Assembly (NCBI RefSeq): GCF_002159915.1
Contig: NZ_NFJP01000005.1
Span: forward strand, 62,001 to 126,000
DNA from: Gordonibacter sp. An230
GTDB lineage: Bacteria > Actinomycetota > Coriobacteriia > Coriobacteriales > Eggerthellaceae
DNA: 64,000 nucleotides
Reading direction: 5' to 3'
Position 1 is the first letter of the stretch, and every line of letters starts with the position of its first letter. Of the stretch, positions 43,973-52,779 are shown in pieces. The position numbers and the translations under genes were made by a program. The notes beneath the pieces were generated by a model. The model had not been told where the DNA came from, ran no database searches, and saw only the letters and a program-made list of their open reading frames with translations.

Positions 43973-45427
43973 GTGTCGTTCGATCCGATAGCGTACATTA
44001 ACGAGCCGCGTTGGCTTGAATCGCGGCTCGGCCTCGGCCGTATTGCCGAGCTGCTCGATCGATTGGGTCGGCCGCAGGACCGTCTCAAGTTCGTGCATGT
44101 GGCCGGCACGAACGGCAAAGGGTCGACCTGCGCCTACCTCGCGGCCATCCTGCAGGCGGCGGGCTTTCGCACGGGGCTGTTCACGAGTCCGTACCTCGTT
44201 GCATTCGAGGAGCGCATTCGCGTGGACGGCGCGAACATCTCGCTCGCGGACTTGACCGAGGCGACGCTGATCGTGAAAGAGCGCGCCGAGGCCATGGCCG
44301 ACCATCCCACCGAGTTCGAGCTGATGACCGCCGTTTCCCTCGTACATTTCGCACGCCGGAATTGCGACGTCGTGGTGCTGGAGGTGGGATTGGGCGGAAG
44401 GCTGGATTCCACGAACGTCATCGATGCGCCCGAGGTGGCCGTCATCGCGCGTATCGGTCTCGATCATACGGCACTGCTCGGCTCGACGTTGGCTGCCATA
44501 GCGGGCGAGAAGGCTGGCATCGTGAAGCGGGGTTCGGCCGTGGTGTCGTGGCCGCAGGAACCCGAGGCGATGGCTGTGGTGGAGCGCGCGGCCGCCGAAT
44601 GCGGCTGCGAAGTCGCGATCCCTGATTTTACGGCGCTCGAGGTGGGGAGCGTGTCGTGGGAAGAGTCTGAGGCGCATGGAACGGTCGCGTTGGGCGAGAA
44701 TAAAGGAGCGGTCGGGGTTGCCAGAGCGTTGGATGCGCCTGGGGCGGATGCGCCGGTCGATATGCTTGAAGCGACCTGCACGTCCAATTCGACCGCTGCA
44801 CCCGAAGTGCTTGCGCGATCGTTCACCTACCGTGGCGAGCGCTATACGACGCGGCTCCTGGGCAGCTACCAGCCGGCGAACGCGGCGCTTGCCATCGAGG
44901 TGGCGTGCGCGCTGCGGGATCGCGGCTGGCGGATCGGCGCGGCGGCGGTGCGGTCGGGCATCGCTTTTGCAGAATGGCCGGGACGCTTCGAAGTGCTCGC
45001 CGACCCCGCGCCCGACGCAGCGGGTCGGCGCTTCGTGGTCGATGGCGGTCACAACCCGCAGGGCGCGCGTGCGTTGGCGGACTCCCTCTCCGACGTGTTT
45101 CCCGGCGAGAGGCCCGTGTTCATCGTTGGCGTTTTGGAGGACAAGGATTACCCTGCCATGGTGCGAGCCGTGCTGCCGCTCGGTGCGGCGTTCGTGTGCG
45201 TGTCGCCCGAAAACCCCCGCGCCCTTCCAGCCGAGAAGCTGGCGAGTGCCATACGCAGGGAAGAGCAAGATGTGCCAGGTCGCTCTGCGCGTGCGAGGCT
45301 GCACGTGGCGAGCGATTTCAACGATGCGGTGTCGCGTGCTCGCGACTTGGCCGGTCCCGGAGGACTGGTATGCGCATTCGGCAGCTTGTACTCGGTCGCG
45401 GCGATCAAAGAAGGGCTAAGGGCCTGA
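43973..45427 (+). CDS. folC: Folylpolyglutamate synthase/dihydrofolate synthase
   Basis: 484 residues. Mur-ligase-type ATP site V-A-G-T-N-G-K-G-S-T (near 43-52), folate-loop F-T-S-P-Y-L (near 71), E-V-G-L-G-G-R-L-D-S-T-N (near 140) and the C-terminal D-G-G-H-N-P-Q-G-A region. It adds glutamate to (dihydro)folates. The protein is about 50 aa longer than usual because of an insertion near 215-280, Ala/Glu/Thr-rich, just before the C-terminal domain. GTG 43973 has GGAGG six bases upstream; a TTG at 43961 overlaps that site. Confidence 0.93.
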   Translation: MSFDPIAYINEPRWLESRLGLGRIAELLDRLGRPQDRLKFVHVAGTNGKGSTCAYLAAILQAAGFRTGLFTSPYLVAFEERIRVDGANISLADLTEATLIVKERAEAMADHPTEFELMTAVSLVHFARRNCDVVVLEVGLGGRLDSTNVIDAPEVAVIARIGLDHTALLGSTLAAIAGEKAGIVKRGSAVVSWPQEPEAMAVVERAAAECGCEVAIPDFTALEVGSVSWEESEAHGTVALGENKGAVGVARALDAPGADAPVDMLEATCTSNSTAAPEVLARSFTYRGERYTTRLLGSYQPANAALAIEVACALRDRGWRIGAAAVRSGIAFAEWPGRFEVLADPAPDAAGRRFVVDGGHNPQGARALADSLSDVFPGERPVFIVGVLEDKDYPAMVRAVLPLGAAFVCVSPENPRALPAEKLASAIRREEQDVPGRSARARLHVASDFNDAVSRARDLAGPGGLVCAFGSLYSVAAIKEGLRA

Positions 45428-45457
45428 TCGCAGCCTCCGATGCGCCGCTATAACACT

Positions 45458-45485
45458 CCTGCCGTCTCAATAATGAGACGGCAGG
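45458..45485 (+). terminator. Terminator after folC
   Basis: A perfect 12-bp stem (45458-45469 with 45474-45485) with an ATAA loop and a weak T-rich tail (TAATTTCTAAT) lies 30 nt after the stop. Confidence 0.8.
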
Positions 45486-45496
45486 TAATTTCTAAT

Positions 45497-45515
45497 CCCC
45501 CCCCCCCTTTTTTTT
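45497..45515 (+). repeat. C11-T8 homopolymer tract
   Basis: Eleven C followed by eight T lie 114 bp before the membrane-protein start. A similar C9-T9 tract is at 56254-56271. Such tracts are slippage-prone. Confidence 0.8.
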
Positions 45516-45628
45516 CCCGTTGCACGATACAATGGCAAATTGCGCTTTTGGAGCGTGTGGGACGGATAATGCGATGGAACGTCGTTTTGCCCGCGGTCGG
45601 CGGCGACGGAGAAGAAAGGGACGCTTTC

Positions 45629-47164
45629 GTGAAGACTCGTGTACTCGAGTGGATTGGCAAGCCACAGACGAAGTACATCATCCTTGTGCTCGGCATGGTT
45701 TTCCTGGGCACTTCTCTGATATGGGATTTAGGCGCCAACGTCGATATCTACCATGTGCTTAATACCGGTCGCTTCATCTGGGAGAACGGTTTCACGAGAG
45801 AAGAGCCGTTCTCCATGCACGAGGGCCTCTCCTATCTTCCCCAGCAATGGCTTTCCGCGGCGATCTTCTATGCGGTGTGGAGCGTTTCAGGATATCTCGG
45901 CCTAGCCATTTTCCTCTATCTTATTCTCGCGGTAGCGGTGTGGGTGGCCGTTCTCGCCGGTTGCATGCAAAGCGGTTCGAAAGTCGGAACGGTTCATGTT
46001 GTTGTGGCGATACTGGTTTTCTTACCGCTATGCCTGACCGTCGGCTTTCGTCCGCGCGTGTTCGACGCGCTCGCGTTCTCGTGCACCATGTATTTGATTC
46101 AGAAGGCGCGCATACAGAAGGATGCGAGGTATCTCGTCCCCATTCCGTTCTTGTCGTGCGCTTTGATCAACCTTCATGCAAGCATGTGGCCGATAATCTT
46201 CATGGTGGGGGGCGGTTTCTTTTTGGCTGCGCTCGTGCGCAAGGAGTTCCGGTTTGCGGGGCGTTTGGCTTTGACGGGCGCGGCGTCCGCCGTGGTGCTT
46301 TTGTGCAATCCGTACGGCATTGATGCCGTGCTGTACATTTTCCGGTCGATGTCTCCTTTGATCACGCAGTACATAGGCGAATGCCAGCCTTTGATCGAGT
46401 TTTGGTTTTCGTTGGTGGGCGTCGGCCCCTATTTCGCTTTCGTGTCGATTGTGATTATTTTGATCGTTGTCGGACTGGCGCTGTCCATTGTTTTTGTGCG
46501 GCGTGGCGATATCTGGCTCCCTGTCCTCTGGGCGATATTCGCGGCTTTCGCGCTGTGGTCTTTCAGAAACTCCTTTTTCGTTCTGCTCGTCGTTCTGGCT
46601 TTGGCATCCCAGTGGGCGTCCGTTTTTTTCCGGGACGAGAAGAGCAGGTTCGACGGGAATGTGGTTCTGCCCGTGGGGCTCTCGCTCGTATTCCTTTTTT
46701 CGGGATTCTTCGCTTCGCCATTGGTAAAGGGAAGGAGCGCATACGAAATAGTGGAATCAAATTCGGGTGCGTTCATCGTCGAAGATGCCATGCCGCGCTT
46801 CGGGAAAGAGGTATCGGATCTGGACGTGTATGCTTACGATGGAAGCTACCTTGAGTTCGCGTATCGCATACCATGCTATTACGATGGGCGAGCCGAGGTG
46901 TTTTTGGAATCGTTGAACGGCCGCAGCGAGATTCGCGGGGAGATCGTGGGGCTCGGTCGCAGGGAGGATCAGGGACGGACGGTCTCTTTCGATGACGAGA
47001 GCCTCCGCAGCTTCATCGAGAAATATTGGTTCGATTACCTTGTTTTGTCCAATGGCGGGCTGGACGATGCGATAGATACGCATTTGATGCATGCCGCCGA
47101 AGGGCTCGGATACCAAACGGTGTACGAAGACGAGGGGAGAAAGGTCATGGCGCGTCCGGAATGA
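45629..47164 (+). CDS. Polytopic membrane protein of unknown function
   Basis: 511 residues from the GTG at 45629 (GAAAGGGAC upstream). About 10-12 hydrophobic helices occupy residues 15-400, followed by a soluble C-terminal domain of about 110 residues. The first extracytoplasmic loop has D-I-Y-H-V-L-N-T-G-R-F-I-W-E-N-G, which resembles GT-C-fold glycosyltransferase-type membrane proteins, but no catalytic motif is certain. Base composition is lower in GC than its neighbours (many TTT, ATT and ATA codons), suggesting transfer. Upstream in-frame ATGs (45440, 45569) lack ribosome binding sites. The homopolymer tract upstream could modulate expression. Confidence 0.7.
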   Translation: MKTRVLEWIGKPQTKYIILVLGMVFLGTSLIWDLGANVDIYHVLNTGRFIWENGFTREEPFSMHEGLSYLPQQWLSAAIFYAVWSVSGYLGLAIFLYLILAVAVWVAVLAGCMQSGSKVGTVHVVVAILVFLPLCLTVGFRPRVFDALAFSCTMYLIQKARIQKDARYLVPIPFLSCALINLHASMWPIIFMVGGGFFLAALVRKEFRFAGRLALTGAASAVVLLCNPYGIDAVLYIFRSMSPLITQYIGECQPLIEFWFSLVGVGPYFAFVSIVIILIVVGLALSIVFVRRGDIWLPVLWAIFAAFALWSFRNSFFVLLVVLALASQWASVFFRDEKSRFDGNVVLPVGLSLVFLFSGFFASPLVKGRSAYEIVESNSGAFIVEDAMPRFGKEVSDLDVYAYDGSYLEFAYRIPCYYDGRAEVFLESLNGRSEIRGEIVGLGRREDQGRTVSFDDESLRSFIEKYWFDYLVLSNGGLDDAIDTHLMHAAEGLGYQTVYEDEGRKVMARPE

Positions 47165-47226
47165 CCTCGTTGCGGACGCGCCTTCGCCCCGCTCGCGCAT
47201 GATGCCGATGCGGGCGGGGCGCGGCG

Positions 47227-48780
47227 CTATTTTCCGCCGAGGACGAGGTCGATGAGATCCTGCTTCGAGTGAACCCCCATCTTCGCATAGGCGTTCTTCG
47301 CGTGCGTGCGCACGGTGTTCTCCGAGAGGAACAACGTATCGGCGATGTAGGCTTTGCTGCGGCCTTGTGCGATGAGCAAGGCCACCTGCGTCTCTCGCTC
47401 GGAGAGGTCGAACGCGTCGCGCAGCCAACTGCCGTCCATGGTTGCGTCGGCCTGTGTCTTCGCCGAGCACCTCGTGCCGGAGCGCTCGCCCGGTGCCTTT
47501 TCCGCGTCGACGCGTCCGCCTCCCTCGGCATTCGCGGCTCCTGCCGAGGTCGTTTTTGCGTTCGAGCCCGCTCCCGCATCTTCGTGTGTTCGGCGTTCGT
47601 CTTGCTCGAACAGCGGCCGCAGTCGTGGAATTCCGTCCGAGAGCAGCAGCGCCATGCTTACGGCGAGCGCGAACACCACGATGCCGATGACCGCCGTCAC
47701 CGCATACGAGGACAGCCCTGCCGTGCCGAGAGCCATGACGAGCACGCGTCCCGCGTCTCTCGACAGTATGCGCGATGCCCATGCGAACCCGTACACGGCG
47801 TACACGTCGGTGGTGGTATGGCGCGCCACGTCCTGCAACGTCACCCACAGCACGCCCAGCATGAGCGTGTCGGCGATATTGACCACGGCGATGGCCAGTC
47901 CGGTGAAGTGGCCCGGCAGCACTGACAGCACAAGCATCCCTGCCGCCACGAGCATGATCTCGATGCGCCACAGGAATGAGAAGCTCAGCCTCTTGCGCTT
48001 CACGATGAACCACCAGATGACGAACAGGCTGATGACCACGACGCCCATTTGGTGCACGATACGCTGCGTGGCGTCCATGGGCACCGGCTCGCCCGCTGGA
48101 AAGCCACGCGACACGCCCAGTGCCAGACCGAACACGGCCAGCCCTCCGAAGATGAACAGCATGGTGGTGCGCGGTTCGCGGTCGTACACCGGCTCGGGTG
48201 CGGGATGCGCTCCCACATCCGCCTTCATGGCGCGTTGATAGCATAGAAGTGCGATGGCGGGCATGAACATGCTGGTCGTGTAGCCGAGCGTTTCGGGCAG
48301 GAAGCTGAGAACAAGCCCTCCTACCGATCCCAGTGCAAGCGACAGAAACCCGTACAGCACCGATTGCCGCAGTCCCAAGCGCGCATAGGCCGCCGTCCAC
48401 ATGCCGCCGCCCAATGCACTGCCGATGCCGGCGGACACGCTTGCCGCAACGAGGATCGCGACGGCGTTCGCTTCCTTTCCTGCGAGGATGAGCACGGTGG
48501 AGAACGTCATGATCGCGAAGCCGAGCCATGCCACGGCTGTGCGGGCGCGTTTCGAGAAGGGCTTGTGCAGCGCCATGGCTCCGCCGACCACCATCGCGAG
48601 GCCGTAGAACAGCTGGTTGACAATCGTGAACATGCCGTCGTCGCTTTGCGTGTAGGAGGCGAAGAGGTTGCTTTGCAGCCATACGCGCGTGGCCGCCAGT
48701 CCCAGAAACGAGGGCAGAAACGGGCCGTCCGTCAGCACGGTCAGCGTGTTCGTTCGGGCGATTTGGTCCGTGTTGGACAT
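47227..48780 (-). CDS. Membrane-embedded LuxR-type transcriptional regulator
   Basis: 517 residues with about 12 membrane helices (residues 20-380), an acidic/Ala-rich linker, and a C-terminal LuxR helix-turn-helix (LSERETQVALLIAQGRSKAY, then LFLSENTVRTHAKNAYAKMGVHSKQDLIDLV). ATG 48780 follows GAGGATCA. It is divergent from the Tat flavoprotein at 49596, its likely target. Third protein of this architecture in the window; the three share layout, not close sequence, in the membrane part. Confidence 0.88.
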   Translation of the reverse strand: MSNTDQIARTNTLTVLTDGPFLPSFLGLAATRVWLQSNLFASYTQSDDGMFTIVNQLFYGLAMVVGGAMALHKPFSKRARTAVAWLGFAIMTFSTVLILAGKEANAVAILVAASVSAGIGSALGGGMWTAAYARLGLRQSVLYGFLSLALGSVGGLVLSFLPETLGYTTSMFMPAIALLCYQRAMKADVGAHPAPEPVYDREPRTTMLFIFGGLAVFGLALGVSRGFPAGEPVPMDATQRIVHQMGVVVISLFVIWWFIVKRKRLSFSFLWRIEIMLVAAGMLVLSVLPGHFTGLAIAVVNIADTLMLGVLWVTLQDVARHTTTDVYAVYGFAWASRILSRDAGRVLVMALGTAGLSSYAVTAVIGIVVFALAVSMALLLSDGIPRLRPLFEQDERRTHEDAGAGSNAKTTSAGAANAEGGGRVDAEKAPGERSGTRCSAKTQADATMDGSWLRDAFDLSERETQVALLIAQGRSKAYIADTLFLSENTVRTHAKNAYAKMGVHSKQDLIDLVLGGK

Positions 48781-49595
48781 TGATCCTCAATTCGCGCAGG
48801 GGAAGCGGTGCGCTGTCCAGTATATACGAGCGTCGCCAACCGCGCTGATTTCGCAACTTGCCTGATCGGTGCTTGCGGATTCGCTTGAGAGCGGGTTGCG
48901 TTCTTCATCTGCGACAAGCATCATCTTCGCGCAGGCGAAAGACGTTCGGGCATTCTGGTTCGCGGGGTCGCAAAACGCTCCTTGGACGGCGTGCTCACGA
49001 AGCTCCGTCGGAGCCGTCGTGCGGCCATTTTGCCATTTGGCGATGGTCCGCCAACTCGTTTTCCCGCGATTTGCCGCTTCCGCCCTCTTCTTCCGATGCT
49101 TTCGTATGGTCGAGGCCGATTCTGCCGTAAGGGCGGCGCGTGGATCGCGCTTCGCGTCCGCTTCCCGCTCCTCGGAGCCGAATTCGGTGCGATGCATGCG
49201 AGGGGCCTCGATCCTTTGCAAGCCGCCGTCGATCAGTCTTGCCCGCAAGACGAATCGGATGGCCGGCGGGCCTCAAGAACGGCGGATTGGCTCTTCCCCC
49301 GGCGTTCTTTCTTGCGCCCGTCATCGGGCAAGCCCGCACCGCTCGCCCTTCCAGGCTTCCCTTCTTCTCGACGCGTCGCAGCCCCGCCTCCTCGTGCATC
49401 TGCCTGGTGCTTCCGTCGCGGCAAGGGTCCCTTGCGGCATCGGAGACGCTCGGCTCACACCTTCCGGGTGAAACCGGTCGGCGCTGCGGGCGTTTCACCC
49501 GGAAGGTGGCTTCCGGCAAGCAGTCGTCGCGCGTAACGTGCGCAACGCGGCAAGCCGCATTGCTCATCAGTGCATCAGGGAGGAAAGGAACGATC
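48781..49595. promoter_or_regulatory. Divergent control region between LuxR and flavoprotein genes
   Basis: 815 bp without a supported gene. CACCTTCCGGGTGAAAC (49458-49474) and its perfect inverted copy (49492-49508) flank a 17-bp spacer, giving two facing operator-like sites or one very stable RNA hairpin 88 bp before the flavoprotein start. Toward LuxR, TATACT on the minus strand (48824-48819) is a possible -10. The rest shows nothing recognisable. Confidence 0.55.
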
Positions 49596-51173
49596 ATGAG
49601 GAGAGTGGAAGACGGGATGGGGTCGAGCAGCGCGGAGGGCTGCGGCGGTGAAGGTTCAGCTGCGCCGCTTCGCAGCAGGGGCGAAGGAGCCGCCCTGTCG
49701 TTATCGCGACGTCAGTTCGCTCGTGCGCTGACGGGCGGTTTGGCAGCGATGGCGGTGGGCGGCCTGGGCTTGCTCGGCTGCGCTCCGCACAAGGCCGTCG
49801 CCACCGAGGCGCGTGAGACGAGGGACTACGACGTGGTGGTGCTGGGCGGCGGCGGAGCCGGAGTGACCGCTGCGGGTTGGGCTGCCACGACTGGTGCGAA
49901 AACGGTGCTGTTGGAGAAGATGGCGTGGCTTGCCGGGTCCAGCTCGCTTGCGCTCGGCGGGTTCTACGGAGCGGGGACGAGCGTGCAGAAGGCGGCGGGC
50001 ATCGAGGACGATCCGGCGGCGCTTTTGGAGTACTTCCTGTCGTGCGGCGGCGACAAGCTCGACTACGATATGCAGGAGTTCTGCGCCTACCATTTCGGCG
50101 AGACGATCGACTGGCTTGCGAACGATCTGCACGTCGATTTCCAAGAGGAAGTGCTGCTCAAAGGTAAGGACACCATCCCTCGTCAGGCGAAATGCCGTAC
50201 GAGTGGCATGGATGCGCTCAATCCGGTGACGGCGTTCGCCCAGCAGGCGGGCGCGGAGTTCCATTTCGGCATGGCAGCGGAGAGGCTCGTGGTGGACGAT
50301 GCCGGAGCGGTGACGGGAGTGATTGCGCGCAGCAGCGCAGGAGAGCTCGTCCAGTACAATGCGAAGAGCATCGTCGTCGCCACAGGCGGGTTTTGTCGCA
50401 ATGCGGAGATGATCGATGCGTACTGCCCCGATTATTCTGGCGTGTACACCGAGGTGGGCGTGGGCTGCACGGGCGAGGGCTTGCAGATGGGCCTCGATAT
50501 CGGTGCCGACTACGTGGGCCACGGCGGTACGAACGGCATCCTCGCCTGTCCGGTTGAGGCAGGGCAGTCAGAGCTCATCAGCAACAAGGCGCTGTGGATC
50601 GATTCCAAGGGCGAACGCTTCGCCAACGAGGCGGGCCAGACCCACGACATCTATTACAGCGTTGCGCATTTCGACGATCAGAAGTTCTTCGCGGTGTACG
50701 ATCAGGCTATGGTGGATGCGCTCGACGACGATCTGCGCTCGAAGTTCGATCTTGGCCTTGACCGGGGGCTGTTCGCGCAGGGCCAAACTGTGGCCGAAGC
50801 TGCTGAAGCGCTGGGCATCGGCGGCGCGCGTGCCCAAGAGACGTTCGATGCGTACAGCAAGATGGTTGCCGCAGGCGAGGACACTCAATTCGGCAAGAAG
50901 GCCAAGAGCCTCGTCCCGCTTGTGCAGGCGCCGTATTATGTCCTGACGATGGGAGTGTGCACGCATGGCAGCTTCGGGGGCTATCGCGTGAACACGTCGT
51001 TTCAGGTGCTCGACACGGCGGGCGAGCCCATCCCGAACCTGTACTCCGCGGGCGAGGTGTGCTGCGGCACGTTCATCTACGACGATTATCCGGCGGGTGG
51101 TTGTGGTCTCAACTGGTCGTACACGTCGGGTCGCTGGGCCGGGACAAACGCTGCGGAGGCGGCGCTGGCGTAA
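49596..51173 (+). CDS. Tat lipoprotein FAD-dependent reductase (fumarate-reductase-like)
   Basis: 525 residues. A Gly/Ser-rich start is followed by Tat motif S-R-R-Q-F-A-R-A (38-45), a hydrophobic region and lipobox L-L-G-C with Cys62. FAD-binding D-Y-D-V-V-V-L-G-G-G-G-A-G-V-T is near 77-91. The body is FAD_binding_2, including a Y-P-A-G-G-C-G-L-N C-terminal FAD cap. No heme or FMN domain is fused. ATG 49596 follows AGGGAGGAAAGGAA. It is divergent from a membrane LuxR regulator, as is the other flavoprotein in this window. Electron acceptor unknown; cinnamate, urocanate, fumarate or steroid-like enones are all possible for the family. Confidence 0.86.
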   Translation: MRRVEDGMGSSSAEGCGGEGSAAPLRSRGEGAALSLSRRQFARALTGGLAAMAVGGLGLLGCAPHKAVATEARETRDYDVVVLGGGGAGVTAAGWAATTGAKTVLLEKMAWLAGSSSLALGGFYGAGTSVQKAAGIEDDPAALLEYFLSCGGDKLDYDMQEFCAYHFGETIDWLANDLHVDFQEEVLLKGKDTIPRQAKCRTSGMDALNPVTAFAQQAGAEFHFGMAAERLVVDDAGAVTGVIARSSAGELVQYNAKSIVVATGGFCRNAEMIDAYCPDYSGVYTEVGVGCTGEGLQMGLDIGADYVGHGGTNGILACPVEAGQSELISNKALWIDSKGERFANEAGQTHDIYYSVAHFDDQKFFAVYDQAMVDALDDDLRSKFDLGLDRGLFAQGQTVAEAAEALGIGGARAQETFDAYSKMVAAGEDTQFGKKAKSLVPLVQAPYYVLTMGVCTHGSFGGYRVNTSFQVLDTAGEPIPNLYSAGEVCCGTFIYDDYPAGGCGLNWSYTSGRWAGTNAAEAALA

Positions 51174-51350
51174 AGTCTCACCCGAAGCCGGTGCGGTAGG
51201 GCGGCGCGGCTTCTGGCGGCCTGACTTCGAACGAGGATCGTTGCGCTTTGCGGCTTGGCGCGCTTGGCGCCGAAGCGCGCAGCGCGGCGATCCCTGTAGT
51301 CGGGGCTTTGCGGGATGCTGGCTCGTCTCGGCGGGCGGCGAGACGGCGGC

Positions 51351-51569
51351 CTATAGGGAATCGATGTACTTCACGAGGTCGCCTACGCTGGCAAGGCCCT
51401 CGGGTTCTCCGAAATCCACTTCGCAAGCTTCCTCGAGGTCGCAGATGAGCTCCACCATGTCGAGCGAGTCGATGCCGAGCGATTCGAACGTCGACGATTC
51501 GTCTACGGTGGTCGGGTCGATGTCGAGGTTCTTTTCGAGGACGGTTCTGATGGTGTCGATGGTCGCCAT
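51351..51569 (-). CDS. acpP: Acyl carrier protein
   Basis: 72 residues, acidic, four-helix ACP. The phosphopantetheine serine lies in G-I-D-S-L-D-M-V-E-L (near 35). ATG 51569 is preceded by AGGAGGCGAC; a longer frame to 51626 has no ribosome binding site. It stands alone, without fab genes on either side, so it may serve general fatty-acid synthesis from a separate locus or a dedicated acylation system. Confidence 0.92.
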   Translation of the reverse strand: MATIDTIRTVLEKNLDIDPTTVDESSTFESLGIDSLDMVELICDLEEACEVDFGEPEGLASVGDLVKYIDSL

Positions 51570-51922
51570 GTCGCCTCCTATCTTCGATAACGTTGCCATC
51601 CATGGTAGCAGATGTCGGAACTGCAAACTTGCGCCGCGCGCGCTATCCGAAGTTGCGGCAAGGTCGAACCGGCCTTTCTTTAAATATAATTAAAATGATC
51701 ATGTATAGAAAAGCGACGTTTACTCCGGTTTTTCGACTCGGAAAGGTCTGCTGCCGACGCATCGCAACCTATGTTCGAGAAAAGTGCCTGATGGAGAACG
51801 AGCACGTTTTTATCTCTGAGCGAGAATAGAGAAGCCGTGCGTTTTTGTCCAGAATAAGAAGAAGGGGCCCGAAAGCCCCTTCGCGCGTTCTCGTTTGCCA
51901 TGCGACCGAACTGGCCGAGCGC
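51570..51922. terminator. Spacer with minus-strand terminator of hpf
   Basis: The 353-bp gap holds a perfect 8-bp GC-rich stem (51861-51868 with 51875-51882); on the minus strand it is followed by TTCTTATTCT, an acceptable U-rich tail for hpf. The AT-rich stretch 51670-51720 may contain the acpP promoter. No gene is seen. Confidence 0.7.
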
Positions 51923-52504
51923 TTACCCTTCCGTCTGCTTAAGCAAGCCGTACCCGCCGTCGTCGCGACGGTACAGCACGTTCACCAATCCCGAGTCGCG
52001 GTCGGTGTAGGCGAAGAAGTCGTGTCCCAGAAGGTCGATCTTCACGAGCGCTTCCTCCTCGGTCAGCGGCTCGAACGCTATCTCCTTCACGCGCACGACC
52101 TCGTCGTCCGAGGCAAGCTCCTCCATGAGCCCCTCGACATCAAGCTCTCCTGCGGCGGTGGGTTCGATCGCGCGAGCCGACTCGTCTGTGGCGCGCAGCT
52201 TGCGGTCGATGACTTTCGTCTTGTACTTGCGCAGCTGGCGCACCACTTTGGCGGCGGCCACGTCGATGGCTGCGTACATGTCTTCCTCGCACTCCTCCAC
52301 ACGAATGATGTGGCCCTTCGTGCGCAAAGTCACCTCGCAGCAGGCGGGGCGGGGGTTGGCAGGGTTCTTTTCGACGAACAGGACGACCTCGGCGACGAGC
52401 GGGTCGATGTCCATGACTTTCATGGAGTTGCCGATCTTCTCTTCGGCGTACTGACGCAGTGCATCGGTTACGGGCATTTTGCGTCCGGTGACGGTAATGC
52501 TCAT
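51923..52504 (-). CDS. hpf: Long-form ribosome hibernation promoting factor
   Basis: 193 residues. The N-terminal S30AE domain (SITVTGRKMPVTDALRQYAEEKIG through about 105) binds the 30S decoding region. A variable linker leads to the C-terminal dimerisation domain (E-I-A-F-E-P-L-T-E-E-E-A, G-H-D-F-F-A-Y-T-D, V-N-V-L-Y-R-R-D-D-G-G-Y-G-L), so this is the long form that makes 100S ribosomes. ATG 52504 has AGAGGTGA six bases upstream; the GTG three codons earlier overlaps it. Terminator downstream. Confidence 0.95.
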   Translation of the reverse strand: MSITVTGRKMPVTDALRQYAEEKIGNSMKVMDIDPLVAEVVLFVEKNPANPRPACCEVTLRTKGHIIRVEECEEDMYAAIDVAAAKVVRQLRKYKTKVIDRKLRATDESARAIEPTAAGELDVEGLMEELASDDEVVRVKEIAFEPLTEEEALVKIDLLGHDFFAYTDRDSGLVNVLYRRDDGGYGLLKQTEG

Positions 52505-52779
52505 GGCGATCACCTCTTTACTCGAAGCGAATAAAAAACAGCCAACCGCAAGTAACGCCCCAGTTCATGCGGGCAGACACGATATGCCCCTCACGCATGT
52601 TCCAAGCCGACTCCTCACGCCTCAGCTGCCAGGTACAGGATAACGCAATTCATCGACTTTTGCCCGGGCATTTTGCCCTGTGTTATGAAATCGGTTTAAA
52701 AACGTGCGACAATTGAGCGGGCGCGCAGGCGTGATCGGAGATAATATGATGATCTCCTATGCGGAAGGCGAAGGCTGAC

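Noticed and set aside
51593-51829. Small plus-strand frame of 78 codons between acpP and hpf
   Set aside because: No clear ribosome binding site or family; it overlaps the likely acpP promoter region.
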